A DNA stretch of 48,780 bases from contig NZ_WQNE01000045.1 in assembly GCF_009759665.1 (NCBI RefSeq), forward strand, positions 1-48,780, in the 5' to 3' direction. The translations under genes and the position numbers were made by a program. The notes under the pieces were generated by a model. The model had not been told where the DNA came from, searched no databases, and saw only the letters and a program-made list of their open reading frames with translations. The stretch's first letter is position 1; the number at the start of each line of letters is the position of its first letter. Positions 27,701 to 33,954 of this stretch are shown one piece after another. Origin of the DNA: Bradyrhizobium cajani. GTDB taxonomy: Bacteria > Pseudomonadota > Alphaproteobacteria > Rhizobiales > Xanthobacteraceae.

Positions 27701-27918
27701 TCGTGCAGGCGGTGGTGAACATCGCCGCCGCCAGCAGCATGACCACGGTCGCCGAAGGCGTCGAGACCGAGGCTCAGCGCGAGATGCTGCGCGCACTCGG
27801 CTGCACCGAGATGCAGGGCTATCTGTTCAGTGCGCCGAAACCGGCCGCCGAGGTGCGAAAACTGTTCGGCGCGGGCGATGGCTTGCCCGGAGTCCTGCCG
27901 GTGGCGGCGGTGGCCTGA
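24796..27918 (+). CDS. Membrane Cache-PAS-PAS-GGDEF-EAL cyclic-di-GMP protein
   Basis: A 1040-residue inner-membrane protein. TM1 spans about 29-51 and TM2 about 315-337, enclosing a periplasmic double-Cache-like sensor. Two PAS domains follow (about 355-465, with NNMSQGLILYDAAGYIVTCN, and about 475-595). The GGDEF domain has the intact motif GGDEF (685-689) but KxGD instead of the RxxD inhibitory site. The EAL domain has E813-A-L815 and DDFGTGYSS, KIDRCF and AEGVET, so both activities are possible. ATG 24796 is preceded by AGGGAGGGGG. The stop TGA overlaps the start of the next cyclase gene (TGATG), so the two are coupled. Confidence 0.93.
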   Translation: MHQVFSRAAAGMSLAANNGWAALARRGPVLWLTLCGVLLVAGIFTVTAMAVGEFRERTLANRERELENTVQLIARHFDQQFEDSDVVAADVIGQMKLPEITSPAMFRERMSGLATNQMLRSKISSVSYLGDIAIYDAEGELINWSRAQPLPKINVSSRAYFQTFKSDPMAESVILESVRSFIIGKWTTIVARRLNGADGTFLGAMVRRIDPDSYQQYFASVALAEGTAIALFDREGKMLARYPHLEELIGRSFKDAPLMQKVLSKGGQHTLRVRSPIDGEERLGSAASLTHFPLVIVATNTTAAALADWRQQTNFMVTTATLSATVIALILYFIIRQISRQNREAQERIESERQRLDTALNNMSQGLILYDAAGYIVTCNRRYADMFGLSHDVIKPGCHIREAMHHRKERDAFDGDVEEFCADVMRIVTEGTVSTRIHQLANGRAFQVINTPLAQGGWVATIEDITERRNLEQERDRNYTFLREIIDHIPSRITVKDARTRRYLLANQVAEEQLDETQETIVGKTAFDIYPAESAEIITRDDDQLLQSQDGLFLDEHVWSTPAAGRRYITSRRIGIRDKSGEPRYIINVVEDVTERRRADEKIAHMAHYDALTDLPNRTLFREQIERELDKVAGGKQFALLYIDVDEFKGINDSLGHHVGDELLKAIAGRIRGCLKQGDLIARLGGDEFAVIQTGIQSAADVVSFVTRIYEAIRQPFHCLGHQLSTDASIGIALAPQDGSDLDQLVKNADLAMYGAKAEGRRTHRFFEPEMDASAKARLNMEQDLRQALVNGGFEIHYQPLVDLRSGAVSGCEALLRWRHPERGMVSPAEFIPVAEDTGLINELGDWVLRMACNEAATWPAHVRVAVNVSPVQLKCDTLALRIAGALAASGLAPSRLELEITEAVLIRDDEAALSILHQLRAIGVRIALDDFGTGYSSLSYLKRFPFDKIKIDRCFVADIAETPGAPVIVQAVVNIAAASSMTTVAEGVETEAQREMLRALGCTEMQGYLFSAPKPAAEVRKLFGAGDGLPGVLPVAAVA

Positions 27919-28961
27919 TGCCGAAGTCGCGCAAGACCGTCGACGTTGCGGATTCCTATGCGGTGCGGCTGATGCAGCATCTGGTGGTGCCGACCTTCGT
28001 GATCGACCCCAAGCGCCGCGTCGTGATCTGGAACAGAGCCTGCGAGCGGCTGACCGGCGTTGCCGCCTCGGAGGTGATCGGCACCACGAAGCACTGGCAG
28101 GCCTTCTACGAGACCAGGCGCCCCTGCCTCGCCGACCTCGTCGCGCGCGACTGCCCCGAGCAGCTGCCGGAGTATTATTCGGAATACGCGGCGCGCGGCC
28201 ACAACGGGCTCGGCTTCAGCGCGGAAAACTGGTGCGTGATGCCGAAGCTCGGCAGCCAGCTTTATCTCGCCATCGACGCCGGCCCGATCCACGACGAGGC
28301 CGGCCACCTGATCGCCGTGGTGGAGACGCTGCGCGACCTCACCGACCAGAAGCGCGCCGAGATGGCGCTGAAGGAGCTCGCCACCAAGGACGGGCTGACC
28401 GGGCTCTCCAACCGCCGCTCCTTCGACCAGATGCTGGTCACGGAATGGGCCCGCGCCCAGCGGACGCAGAAGCCGCTCGCGCTGCTGTTCGTCGACGTCG
28501 ATCATTTCAAGCTGTTCAACGACCGCCACGGCCATCAGATCGGCGACGAGTGCCTGCGCGCGATCGCTGATGTCGTCAGCCGCCACGCCGTGCGCCCGCT
28601 CGACCTCGCCGGCCGCTATGGCGGCGAGGAGTTCGCGTTGATCCTGCCGGACATGGATTGCGATTCCGCCTGCGCCGTCGCGGAGGAGATCCGCGGCGCC
28701 ATCATGGCCTTGCAGATAGCCCACGGCGCCACGGGCGCCGGCGACCACGTCACCCTCAGCGTCGGCGTCGCAAGCCACCTTCCGAGCGGCGCCGATGGCG
28801 GCCCCGACCGGCTGCTCGGCGCGGCTGACGAGGCGCTCTATGTGGCCAAACGGCTCGGCCGCAACCGCGTCATCTGCGCCGAACGGGTGCTTGCCGAGTT
28901 CGCCGCCCTGGGCCGGGAGACCGCAGCGGTTCCGGCCCCCGGACGGCGCAAATCGGCCTAG
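27918..28961 (+). CDS. PAS-GGDEF diguanylate cyclase
   Basis: A 347-residue soluble protein. A PAS domain (about 15-140, VVPTFVIDPKRRVVIWN) with the extended CP and W segments common in such sensors is followed by a GGDEF domain with active-site GGEEF (235-239). An inhibitory-site RxxD (RPLD) lies exactly five residues before it. This predicts a product-inhibited cyclase making c-di-GMP from two GTP. The ATG overlaps the stop of the upstream GGDEF-EAL gene by one base (TGATG), so both are made from one transcript. The 3' end is 59 bases from tRNA-Arg. Confidence 0.94.
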   Translation: MPKSRKTVDVADSYAVRLMQHLVVPTFVIDPKRRVVIWNRACERLTGVAASEVIGTTKHWQAFYETRRPCLADLVARDCPEQLPEYYSEYAARGHNGLGFSAENWCVMPKLGSQLYLAIDAGPIHDEAGHLIAVVETLRDLTDQKRAEMALKELATKDGLTGLSNRRSFDQMLVTEWARAQRTQKPLALLFVDVDHFKLFNDRHGHQIGDECLRAIADVVSRHAVRPLDLAGRYGGEEFALILPDMDCDSACAVAEEIRGAIMALQIAHGATGAGDHVTLSVGVASHLPSGADGGPDRLLGAADEALYVAKRLGRNRVICAERVLAEFAALGRETAAVPAPGRRKSA

Positions 28962-29020
28962 AGCCATACGGCGAGAAGCGGTTGCCCGCCCCTCGCCAAT
29001 CGGCTACATGAACCCTCGCT

Positions 29021-29097
29021 GCACCCGTAGCTCAGCTGGATAGAGCGTTGCCCTCCGAAGGCAAAGGTCACACGTTCGAATCGTGTCGGGTGCGCCA
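29021..29097 (+). tRNA. tRNA-Arg(CCG)
   Basis: Full cloverleaf: acceptor GCACCCG pairs with CGGGTGC, D-arm GCTC/GAGC, anticodon stem TTGCC/GGCAA around loop CTCCGAA (anticodon CCG, codon CGG), T-arm ACACG-TTCGAAT-CGTGT, discriminator G and encoded CCA. 77 bases. No duplicated 3' end (attachment site) or integrase is seen downstream. Confidence 0.97.
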
Positions 29098-29128
29098 CTT
29101 CGCAGAATCGGATCATGCGCAGGCATGC

Positions 29129-29515
29129 TCATTCCGCTGCGATGGCCTCGATCTCCAGCAGCCATTTGCCATCGACGGTCTCGGCGACGATCACCGTCAA
29201 GGCCGGCTCGTGATCCCCGAATATCCGCCGGCGAATGGCGCGATTGGCGAGAAGCTGGCTGCGATCGGTCAGGAACGTCGTGACCTTGACCAGATGCTCG
29301 ACCCCGAGCCCCGCGGCGGCGAGCACGGCGAAGACGTTGCGCCAGGCCTGCTCGCATTGCGCCTCGAAACCTTCGGGCACGCTTCCGTCGGGCCGCTCCG
29401 GCACCTGGCCGCTGACGAACAGCAGCCGGCGATGCTGGTCAAGCTCCAGCCCCATGCTGTATCCGCCTGCCGGCGGATGCACGGCGGCGGGGTTGTGGCG
29501 AGTGATACGGGCCAT
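29129..29515 (-). CDS. RidA/YjgF-family protein lacking the catalytic Arg
   Basis: A 128-residue RidA-fold protein. The core segments LLFVSGQVPE, QAWRNVFAVLAAAGLGVEHLVKVTTFLTD and LEIEAIA match the family. In RidA enamine/imine deaminases the segment PAR(S/T)xVEV supplies the essential Arg (R105 in E. coli); here it reads PALTVIV, with Leu106 in its place, while the downstream Glu is kept. It may therefore belong to a non-deaminase Rid subgroup. ATG 29515 is preceded by AAAGGAG with good spacing. It follows the tRNA on the opposite strand; no metabolic partner is adjacent. Confidence 0.9.
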   Translation of the reverse strand: MARITRHNPAAVHPPAGGYSMGLELDQHRRLLFVSGQVPERPDGSVPEGFEAQCEQAWRNVFAVLAAAGLGVEHLVKVTTFLTDRSQLLANRAIRRRIFGDHEPALTVIVAETVDGKWLLEIEAIAAE

Positions 29516-29649
29516 GTCATTCTGCTCCTTTTGAATTCGCGGGCGGCGGCGACGGCGCCGACGCTCTGAAAACCAACCGCACGACCAACCCTAGACAGGG
29601 ACATGGGCATTCGGCAAAGCAGAATTGGTGACGGCAAGGTGCAGAAAAT

Positions 29650-29948
29650 CTATTGCAAGGTAGGCAGCGGATCGGCGCCGGACAGTGCGGCGATGACCTG
29701 CGTTCTTCTCTGCTCAATGCGTTGTGCGGCTTCGCGCCGTATGGCGTTGATCAGCTTCCGCACCACGCGGGCGCGCGGTGCGGCCTAAAGCCGATGGGTC
29801 GCGCGCGGGAGCTGACTTCGTCCCGCGGCCATTGCTCATCCTGGCGACCTCTGGGGTCATCGGCGGCCGTGCTATCGTCGTCGCCGACAACACGTTTCGA
29901 CGGCGCAATCGAACCTTCCGTCGGGCTCGGCGCCGTGGCGCCCGTCAA
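29650..29948 (-). pseudogene. Possible small frameshifted hypothetical gene
   Basis: On the minus strand a reading frame starts at TTG 29948, overlapping the stop of the upstream hypothetical gene (TTGA). It runs through RARPIGFRPHRAPAWCGS to a stop near 29751. The next frame, open from about 29784, continues VVRKLINAIRREAAQRIEQ to RTQVIAALSGADPLPTLQ and TAG at 29650-29652. The Arg/Ala-rich helical text and codon bias flow across a one-base shift in a GC-rich run (about 29764-29780), suggesting one roughly 100-residue gene broken by a frameshift, or a chance. No family recognised. The remainder of the gap (29516-29649) shows nothing but the RidA ribosome-binding site. Confidence 0.3.
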
Positions 29949-30238
29949 TGTCTGACGTGCTCGAACACGACGATCACACCGGTCGGCTCGGGCTCGTGCG
30001 CCATCAGGCGCGTCAGGTCCGAATCGCCCCAATCGGCCAGACTGACGACTTCGCCGCTCTGGCGCTCCGCCCCGACCGACGGCGTGGGCTCAAGCACCTT
30101 GAGGCCGGTCTCGTCCACGAAGAAGGTGTGTTCGCCGAACATGCTGTTGAGCTGCGGCATGGCCGGATGCTCGTCGGGCAGCACCTGAGCGCCGAGTTGC
30201 CTGACGGTCTGCTTCACTTGCTCGGACGTTAGCTTCAT
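29945..30238 (-). CDS. Hypothetical protein, 97 aa
   Basis: A 97-residue acidic soluble protein beginning MKLTSEQVKQTVRQLGAQVL, with GEHTFFVDETGLKVLEP in the middle and ending in GVIVVFEHVRH. There is no signal peptide or membrane segment. I do not recognise a family. ATG 30238 is chosen because ACGGAGCAG lies at ribosome-binding distance and the sequence upstream has no similar codon structure. The 200 bases upstream (30239-30447) show no gene. Confidence 0.7.
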   Translation of the reverse strand: MKLTSEQVKQTVRQLGAQVLPDEHPAMPQLNSMFGEHTFFVDETGLKVLEPTPSVGAERQSGEVVSLADWGDSDLTRLMAHEPEPTGVIVVFEHVRH

Positions 30239-30447
30239 GCGCTGCTCCGTTTTGTGATGTCGGGTTTCATAGAGCCGGGTCGGGCGTTCCCTGCGCCTCC
30301 ATTGCCTGGCTCTAGCTCCCGAACGGGTGCTGCGCACAAATGTTCCTTCGAAATGTATTTCGTGATCGCGCGTTGCATTCGCCGCGCTGGCGGCACGAGA
30401 TCGCCACAGGATGCACACGATTTGGCGGATCCGGCCGAACCGGAACC

Positions 30448-31134
30448 CTACTCGCTCCTGGTCTCACCGACCGACAGCGCGCAGATGCGTGACAGATATG
30501 TGTAGGGAAGACCGGTCTCCGCCGCCCAGGCGTTGAACTGCGCCTGCACCTTGGCGAGATCGCCTTTCGACTTGACCTCTTCGGCGATGTCGAGGCCGGC
30601 CCCGCGCAGGCAAGCGACGACATCCTTGGAGGTGACGAAACCGTCCCAGCCGACGAAGCGCAGCAGCATCTGGCCGGTGTTACCCCCGAGCCGGCTGCCG
30701 CGCTTGGTCAGGAGATCGAGCAGGCCGACCTCGTCGGAAGGCGGCCACTTCGCCAGGAACTTGCCGAAGCTGCCATGCTCCTTTGCGATCTCCTGCACGA
30801 AGGCGGCATTGTCGCGTACCGACATGATCTTGGCGCCGTTGCGCACGACGCGCGCGTCGCGCAGCAGGCCTTCCCAATAATCCTCGGGCTGGAAGCTGAG
30901 CTTGGCCGGCTGGAAGTGCAGGAAGGCCTCTTCAAAGCCGTCCCATTTCGAATCGATCACGCTCCAGGCAAAGCCCGCGCAAAACACCCGCCTGGTCATC
31001 TCGGCGAGGATGCGATCGTCGCCGAGCTTCGCCAGACCCTTCAGGTCGGGCTTCGCCGGCATCAGCTTGTCCAGCGCCTTGGGCCCGCCCTTGCGCTTCT
31101 CGGCGCGGGCACGAATGGTCTTGAAAGAGGTCAT
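30448..31134 (-). CDS. DNA-3-methyladenine glycosylase I-like protein
   Basis: A 228-residue helical protein. The segment RRVFCAGFAWSVIDSKWDGFEEAF resembles the TagI motif FQAGLSW..IL.KR..FR.AF, followed by LLRDARVVRNGAKIMSVRDNA (compare DxxIIRNRxKIxAxxxNA) and a helix-hairpin-helix-like GFVTSKDVVACLRGAGLDI. TagI removes 3-methyladenine from DNA; here the zinc-binding residues of canonical Tag (an N-terminal Cys and C-terminal His/Cys) are not obvious, so it is a diverged relative. ATG 31134 (MTSFKTIRARAEKRKGG). It lies 33 bases downstream of a 49-residue ORF on the same strand and is probably co-transcribed with it. Confidence 0.75.
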   Translation of the reverse strand: MTSFKTIRARAEKRKGGPKALDKLMPAKPDLKGLAKLGDDRILAEMTRRVFCAGFAWSVIDSKWDGFEEAFLHFQPAKLSFQPEDYWEGLLRDARVVRNGAKIMSVRDNAAFVQEIAKEHGSFGKFLAKWPPSDEVGLLDLLTKRGSRLGGNTGQMLLRFVGWDGFVTSKDVVACLRGAGLDIAEEVKSKGDLAKVQAQFNAWAAETGLPYTYLSRICALSVGETRSE

Positions 31135-31167
31135 GCGGACACGCGCGGTTGAGGGTGCGCCACGACA

Positions 31168-31317
31168 TCAGAATTCGATGATCCGGTCCAGCCCTGCGTC
31201 ACCCGCCCCCTTGCGGGCTGCAACGCGCCGCAGCATGCTCTCGCCCATTGATTGACGGGGCGGAGCGGCCAGGCTGGTCTGCTTCTTGCTTTGTGACGTT
31301 TTGGAATTCCCTGACAT
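31168..31317 (-). CDS. Candidate small protein, 49 aa
   Basis: ATG at 31317 (CAT 31315-31317) opens 49 codons ending in TGA at 31168-31170. The peptide starts MSGNSKTSQSKKQTSLAA, has a basic middle (MLRRVAARKGAGD) and ends AGLDRIIEF. Codon third positions are GC-rich from the middle onward as in neighbouring genes. It fills what would otherwise be an empty 200-base gap and lies 33 bases upstream of the Tag-like gene. No Shine-Dalgarno is seen at the ATG; an internal ATG at 31248 gives 26 residues. Function unknown; the Ser/Lys/Gln-rich start suggests a disordered N-terminus. Confidence 0.55.
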   Translation of the reverse strand: MSGNSKTSQSKKQTSLAAPPRQSMGESMLRRVAARKGAGDAGLDRIIEF

Positions 31318-31337
31318 TTTCAATCGACGGATTTTCA

Positions 31338-32165
31338 ATGCGCTGCCTGGTCGTTGCCGACCTGCACTATTCGCTGCCGCAGCTCGACTGGCTGGTCAGT
31401 GCGGCGCCACAGTTCGACCTCGTGATCTTCGCCGGCGATGCACTCGACATCGGCTCGATGGTGGATTTTCGCGCGCAGATCGTGGTGGTGAAAAAATACC
31501 TCGCGCTGCTCGCAGCGAAGACCCGCGTCATCCTCTGCTCCGGCAACCACGATCTCGACGAGCGCAATGCGGACGGCGAGAAGGTCTCGCGCTGGATCTC
31601 GGAGGTGCGCGAGCTGGGCGTTGCCTGCGACGGCGACAGCCTCGCCATCGGCGACACGATGTTCACGGTATGCCCGTGGTGGGACGGGCCGCTGGTCAAG
31701 CAGCGCATCGTCGCGCAACTCGGCGACGCCGCGGCCGGCCGGCACCAGCGCTGGATCTGGGTGCATCATGCGCCACCGGCGGAATCGCCGACGAGCTGGG
31801 GCGGCAAGCGCTTCTTCGGCGACGTCGAGCTGGTGCAATGGATCATGCAGTACCAGCCGTCGATGGTGATCTCGGGCCATGTGCACCAGTCGCCCTTCAT
31901 CACCGACGGCTCGTGGTTCGACCGGCTCGACCAGACCTGGGTGTTCAACACCGGCCTGCAACCCGGGCGGCCGCCCACCTACATCGTGCTGGATCTCGAT
32001 GCGGACAAGGCGTTCTGGCTTGCGGCCGGCGAAGCGCAGTGGATCGACCTCGCCGCGCCGCTGAAGCGGCCAGCGGCTCCCATCGAGGCGCCGCCGGACT
32101 GGCTCACATCCTTGGATCGGATTTCCGATCCGAGCCTGGCGAAACCTCAAGCGGCGGCAGGTTGA
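31338..32165 (+). CDS. Metallophosphoesterase
   Basis: A 275-residue calcineurin-like phosphoesterase. The five metal-binding blocks are in order: DLH (D8, H10), GD (D34), GNHD (N70, H71), WVHH (H143) and GHVH (H181, H183). Substrates of such enzymes include cyclic nucleotides, nucleotides, phospholipids and phosphoproteins; none can be chosen here. ATG 31338 (MRCLVVADLH) begins exactly at the first motif; no good ribosome-binding site precedes it. The start is only 20 bases from the divergent 49-aa ORF, and the 3' end overlaps the convergent cNMP-binding gene by 62 bases. Confidence 0.88.
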   Translation: MRCLVVADLHYSLPQLDWLVSAAPQFDLVIFAGDALDIGSMVDFRAQIVVVKKYLALLAAKTRVILCSGNHDLDERNADGEKVSRWISEVRELGVACDGDSLAIGDTMFTVCPWWDGPLVKQRIVAQLGDAAAGRHQRWIWVHHAPPAESPTSWGGKRFFGDVELVQWIMQYQPSMVISGHVHQSPFITDGSWFDRLDQTWVFNTGLQPGRPPTYIVLDLDADKAFWLAAGEAQWIDLAAPLKRPAAPIEAPPDWLTSLDRISDPSLAKPQAAAG

Positions 32166-32589
32166 TCATGCTCTGGAGCACTTCGCCGACCATGGCGAGA
32201 TGCGTGCCGTGGCCGGCATATTGCCGCTTGAGATCGGCGAGATAGGTGTTGGCGACGTTGAGCCGCTGCGCCAGCATCTTGGCGATCAGCAGCGCCACGC
32301 CCGGCTCCTGCTTGAGGAACGAGGCAGCATCCTCGAACTCGTAGACGACCGCGTCGGAGCAGGCCCGCACGGTTGCGGTGTGCGGCTGGCCCAGCAGCAC
32401 CGACATCTCGCCGAGCACTGCGCCGGGCTCGGTGACCGTGGCAACCACCATCTCGCCCTTTAGCACCTCGAGCTTACCTTGCATCAGCACGTAGAGATGG
32501 CCGCTGGTGCCGCCTTCGGTGACAATAAGCGTACCGGCCGTAACCTTGCGCTCCGTTCCGCCGGTGCAATAATCCAGGACTGCGCGCAT
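32104..32589 (-). CDS. Cyclic nucleotide-binding (Crp-like) domain protein without HTH
   Basis: A 161-residue protein made almost entirely of one cNMP-binding beta-barrel: GTLIVTEGGTSGHLYVLMQG, then PGAVLGEMSVLLGQPHTATVRA, which corresponds to the phosphate-binding cassette (GExSxL.....RTATVxA, with H in place of R before the T). The usual C-terminal helix-turn-helix is absent, so it is a stand-alone sensor or structural domain; ligand binding is uncertain because of the changed Arg. ATG 32589. It overlaps the 3' end of the metallophosphoesterase tail to tail. Confidence 0.85.
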   Translation of the reverse strand: MRAVLDYCTGGTERKVTAGTLIVTEGGTSGHLYVLMQGKLEVLKGEMVVATVTEPGAVLGEMSVLLGQPHTATVRACSDAVVYEFEDAASFLKQEPGVALLIAKMLAQRLNVANTYLADLKRQYAGHGTHLAMVGEVLQSMINLPPLEVSPGSDRKSDPRM

Positions 32590-32694
32590 CTTGCGAAGAC
32601 TCCCGTCACGACGGGACAGTAGAGCACGATCCGCTGCAGCTTGCAGCGATTTTCGATCAAGCCGAAGGCTTGCTGAAATCTTCGGCAGGCCCGG

Positions 32695-32805
32695 TCAGCG
32701 CGACGGGCGTTTTGCCAGGTGGACCGGCTGCCAGTCTCCAAGCCCGGTATCACTGAACCCCGCCCTGGTCGCCAGGCCGCGCATTTCGGCGTTCGTCCGC
32801 GTGCG
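32695..32805 (-). other. Open stretch directly after uppS, possible methyltransferase C-terminal remnant
   Basis: In the same frame, right after the uppS stop, 36 further sense codons run to TGA at 32695-32697. They include LATRAGFSDTGLGDWQPVHL, which resembles the last strand of a class I methyltransferase. No start signal is seen except an internal ATG. It could be a decayed fragment or chance. Confidence 0.2.
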
Positions 32806-33546
32806 TCACGCGCGGGAGAGTGACGGCACCTCCTCCGGCAGGATCGCCTGGAGACCGCCGAAGCGGCGCTCGCGGCCATGGAAGGAGGCCAGCGCCGCGG
32901 CGAGATCGCCCGCGTCGAATTCGGGCCACATCCGCTCGGTGAAGTGCAGCTCGGCATAGGCGCCTTCCCAGAGCAGGAAGTCCGACAGCCGCTTCTCACC
33001 CGAGGTGCGGATGATGAGATCGACATCGCGAAGTGCGGCCTCGCCGGTGACGAGCTGTGAGAACGCTTCGCGGGTGAGGCTGGTCAGCGCAGCCGCCTTC
33101 GCCGCGGCGTTGAGGATGGCATCCCGCGCGGAATAGTCGACCGCGATGCGCAAATGCAGCGTGCTGCCATGAACAGTGGCCTCTTCGGCGCGCGCAATCG
33201 CATTGGCGATGCCGTCAGGCAGGCGATCGCGGCGGCCGATCACGGTGAGGCGCACGCCATTCTTCACCAGGCTCTGCACCTCGTTGGCGAGATAGAAGCG
33301 CAGCAGGGTCATCAGCGCGGCGACTTCGGCCTTCGGCCTCCGCCAATTGTCAGTGGAGAACGCATAGAGCGTCAGCGTGCCGATGCCCTGCTTGGGCGCG
33401 GCCTCGACGATACGGCGGATCGCCTCGACGCCGGCCTCGTGGCCGCGCACGCGCGACAGGCCGCGGCGTGTCGCCCATCGTCCGTTGCCGTCCATGATGA
33501 TGCCGACGTGAAGCTTTTCGCTGCGGAAGGTGACGTCACTTTGCAT
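32806..33546 (-). CDS. uppS: Undecaprenyl diphosphate synthase (cis-prenyltransferase)
   Basis: A 246-residue cis-prenyltransferase that elongates farnesyl-PP with isopentenyl-PP to the C55 lipid carrier, at the cytoplasmic face of the membrane. Signature blocks: IIMDGNGRWA with catalytic D19, RGHEAGVEAIRRIV, LTLYAFSTDNWRRP, DLIIRTSGEKRLSDFLLW and ELHFTERMWPEF. The usual bacterial uppS lies in a cdsA-dxr cluster; this one instead follows a winged-helix regulator, so it is probably a second, conditionally expressed copy (inference). ATG 33546 with GGAGA eight bases upstream is preferred to TTG 33564. The start codon lies inside a 17-bp palindromic operator-like site. Confidence 0.93.
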   Translation of the reverse strand: MQSDVTFRSEKLHVGIIMDGNGRWATRRGLSRVRGHEAGVEAIRRIVEAAPKQGIGTLTLYAFSTDNWRRPKAEVAALMTLLRFYLANEVQSLVKNGVRLTVIGRRDRLPDGIANAIARAEEATVHGSTLHLRIAVDYSARDAILNAAAKAAALTSLTREAFSQLVTGEAALRDVDLIIRTSGEKRLSDFLLWEGAYAELHFTERMWPEFDAGDLAAALASFHGRERRFGGLQAILPEEVPSLSRA

Positions 33547-33554
33547 CGCAAAGT
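33538..33554. promoter_or_regulatory. Operator-like palindrome over the uppS start codon
   Basis: ACTTTGC-ATC-GCAAAGT, perfect 7-bp arms. It matches the site at 34613-34629 in 16 of 17 positions. The uppS ATG (33544-33546) is inside it. Probable target of the regulator encoded at 33577-33954. Confidence 0.6.
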
Positions 33555-33576
33555 CTCCGGTCAAAAAGGGGGAGGA

Positions 33577-33954
33577 TCAGATCGAGACGATACCGAGGCG
33601 TCCGAGCGGCGGCGCCTCGCGGCCGGCGGCCTTGGCGGCGTCGCGCACCAGGCGTTCGAGCACGGCGAGATAGTCGAGGAAGCGGCGGCGCCCGGCCTTG
33701 GTCAGGCGGCAGGTGGTGTGCGGGCGGTTGCCCTCATAGCCCTTGGTGACCTCGACGAGGCCGGCCTCCTGGAGCACGGCGAGATGCCGGCTGAGATTGC
33801 CGTCGGTGAGGCCGCAGAGCTGCTTGAGATCGCCGAACGCCAGACCCTTCGGATGCGCCATCAGCGAGGTCAGAAGCCCGAGCCTCGCCTTCTCGTGGAT
33901 CACGCGGTCGAGCCCTTCATAGGAGAAGGGCGCGCTGTCAGTCTTCGACATCAT
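33577..33954 (-). CDS. Winged-helix transcriptional regulator (ArsR/MarR-like, HTH_27 type)
   Basis: A 125-residue one-domain DNA-binding protein: helix KARLGLLTSLMAHPKGLAFGDL, recognition region LTDGNLSRHLAVLQEAGLVEV, wing TKGYEGNRPHTTCRLT, and a C-terminal dimer helix RRRFLDYLAVLERLV. There is no cysteine-rich metal site. The start ATG 33954 (or 33951) lies inside the end of the upstream membrane-protein gene (17-base overlap) with GGAGAC upstream, so the two are translated together. Two nearly identical palindromes, before the operon and at the uppS start 30 bases downstream, are its probable operators (autoregulation plus uppS control, inference). Confidence 0.87.
   Translation of the reverse strand: MMSKTDSAPFSYEGLDRVIHEKARLGLLTSLMAHPKGLAFGDLKQLCGLTDGNLSRHLAVLQEAGLVEVTKGYEGNRPHTTCRLTKAGRRRFLDYLAVLERLVRDAAKAAGREAPPLGRLGIVSI

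Noticed and set aside
29098..29128. Genomic island inserted at the tRNA 3' end
   Set aside because: No integrase gene or repeat of the tRNA end is visible, and the following genes look ordinary.
29004..29357. Minus-strand 117-codon frame containing APDTIRTCDLCLRRATLYPA
   Set aside because: That text is the well-known artefact of translating a tRNA gene antisense (tRNA-Arg at 29021-29097); the rest is antisense to RidA.
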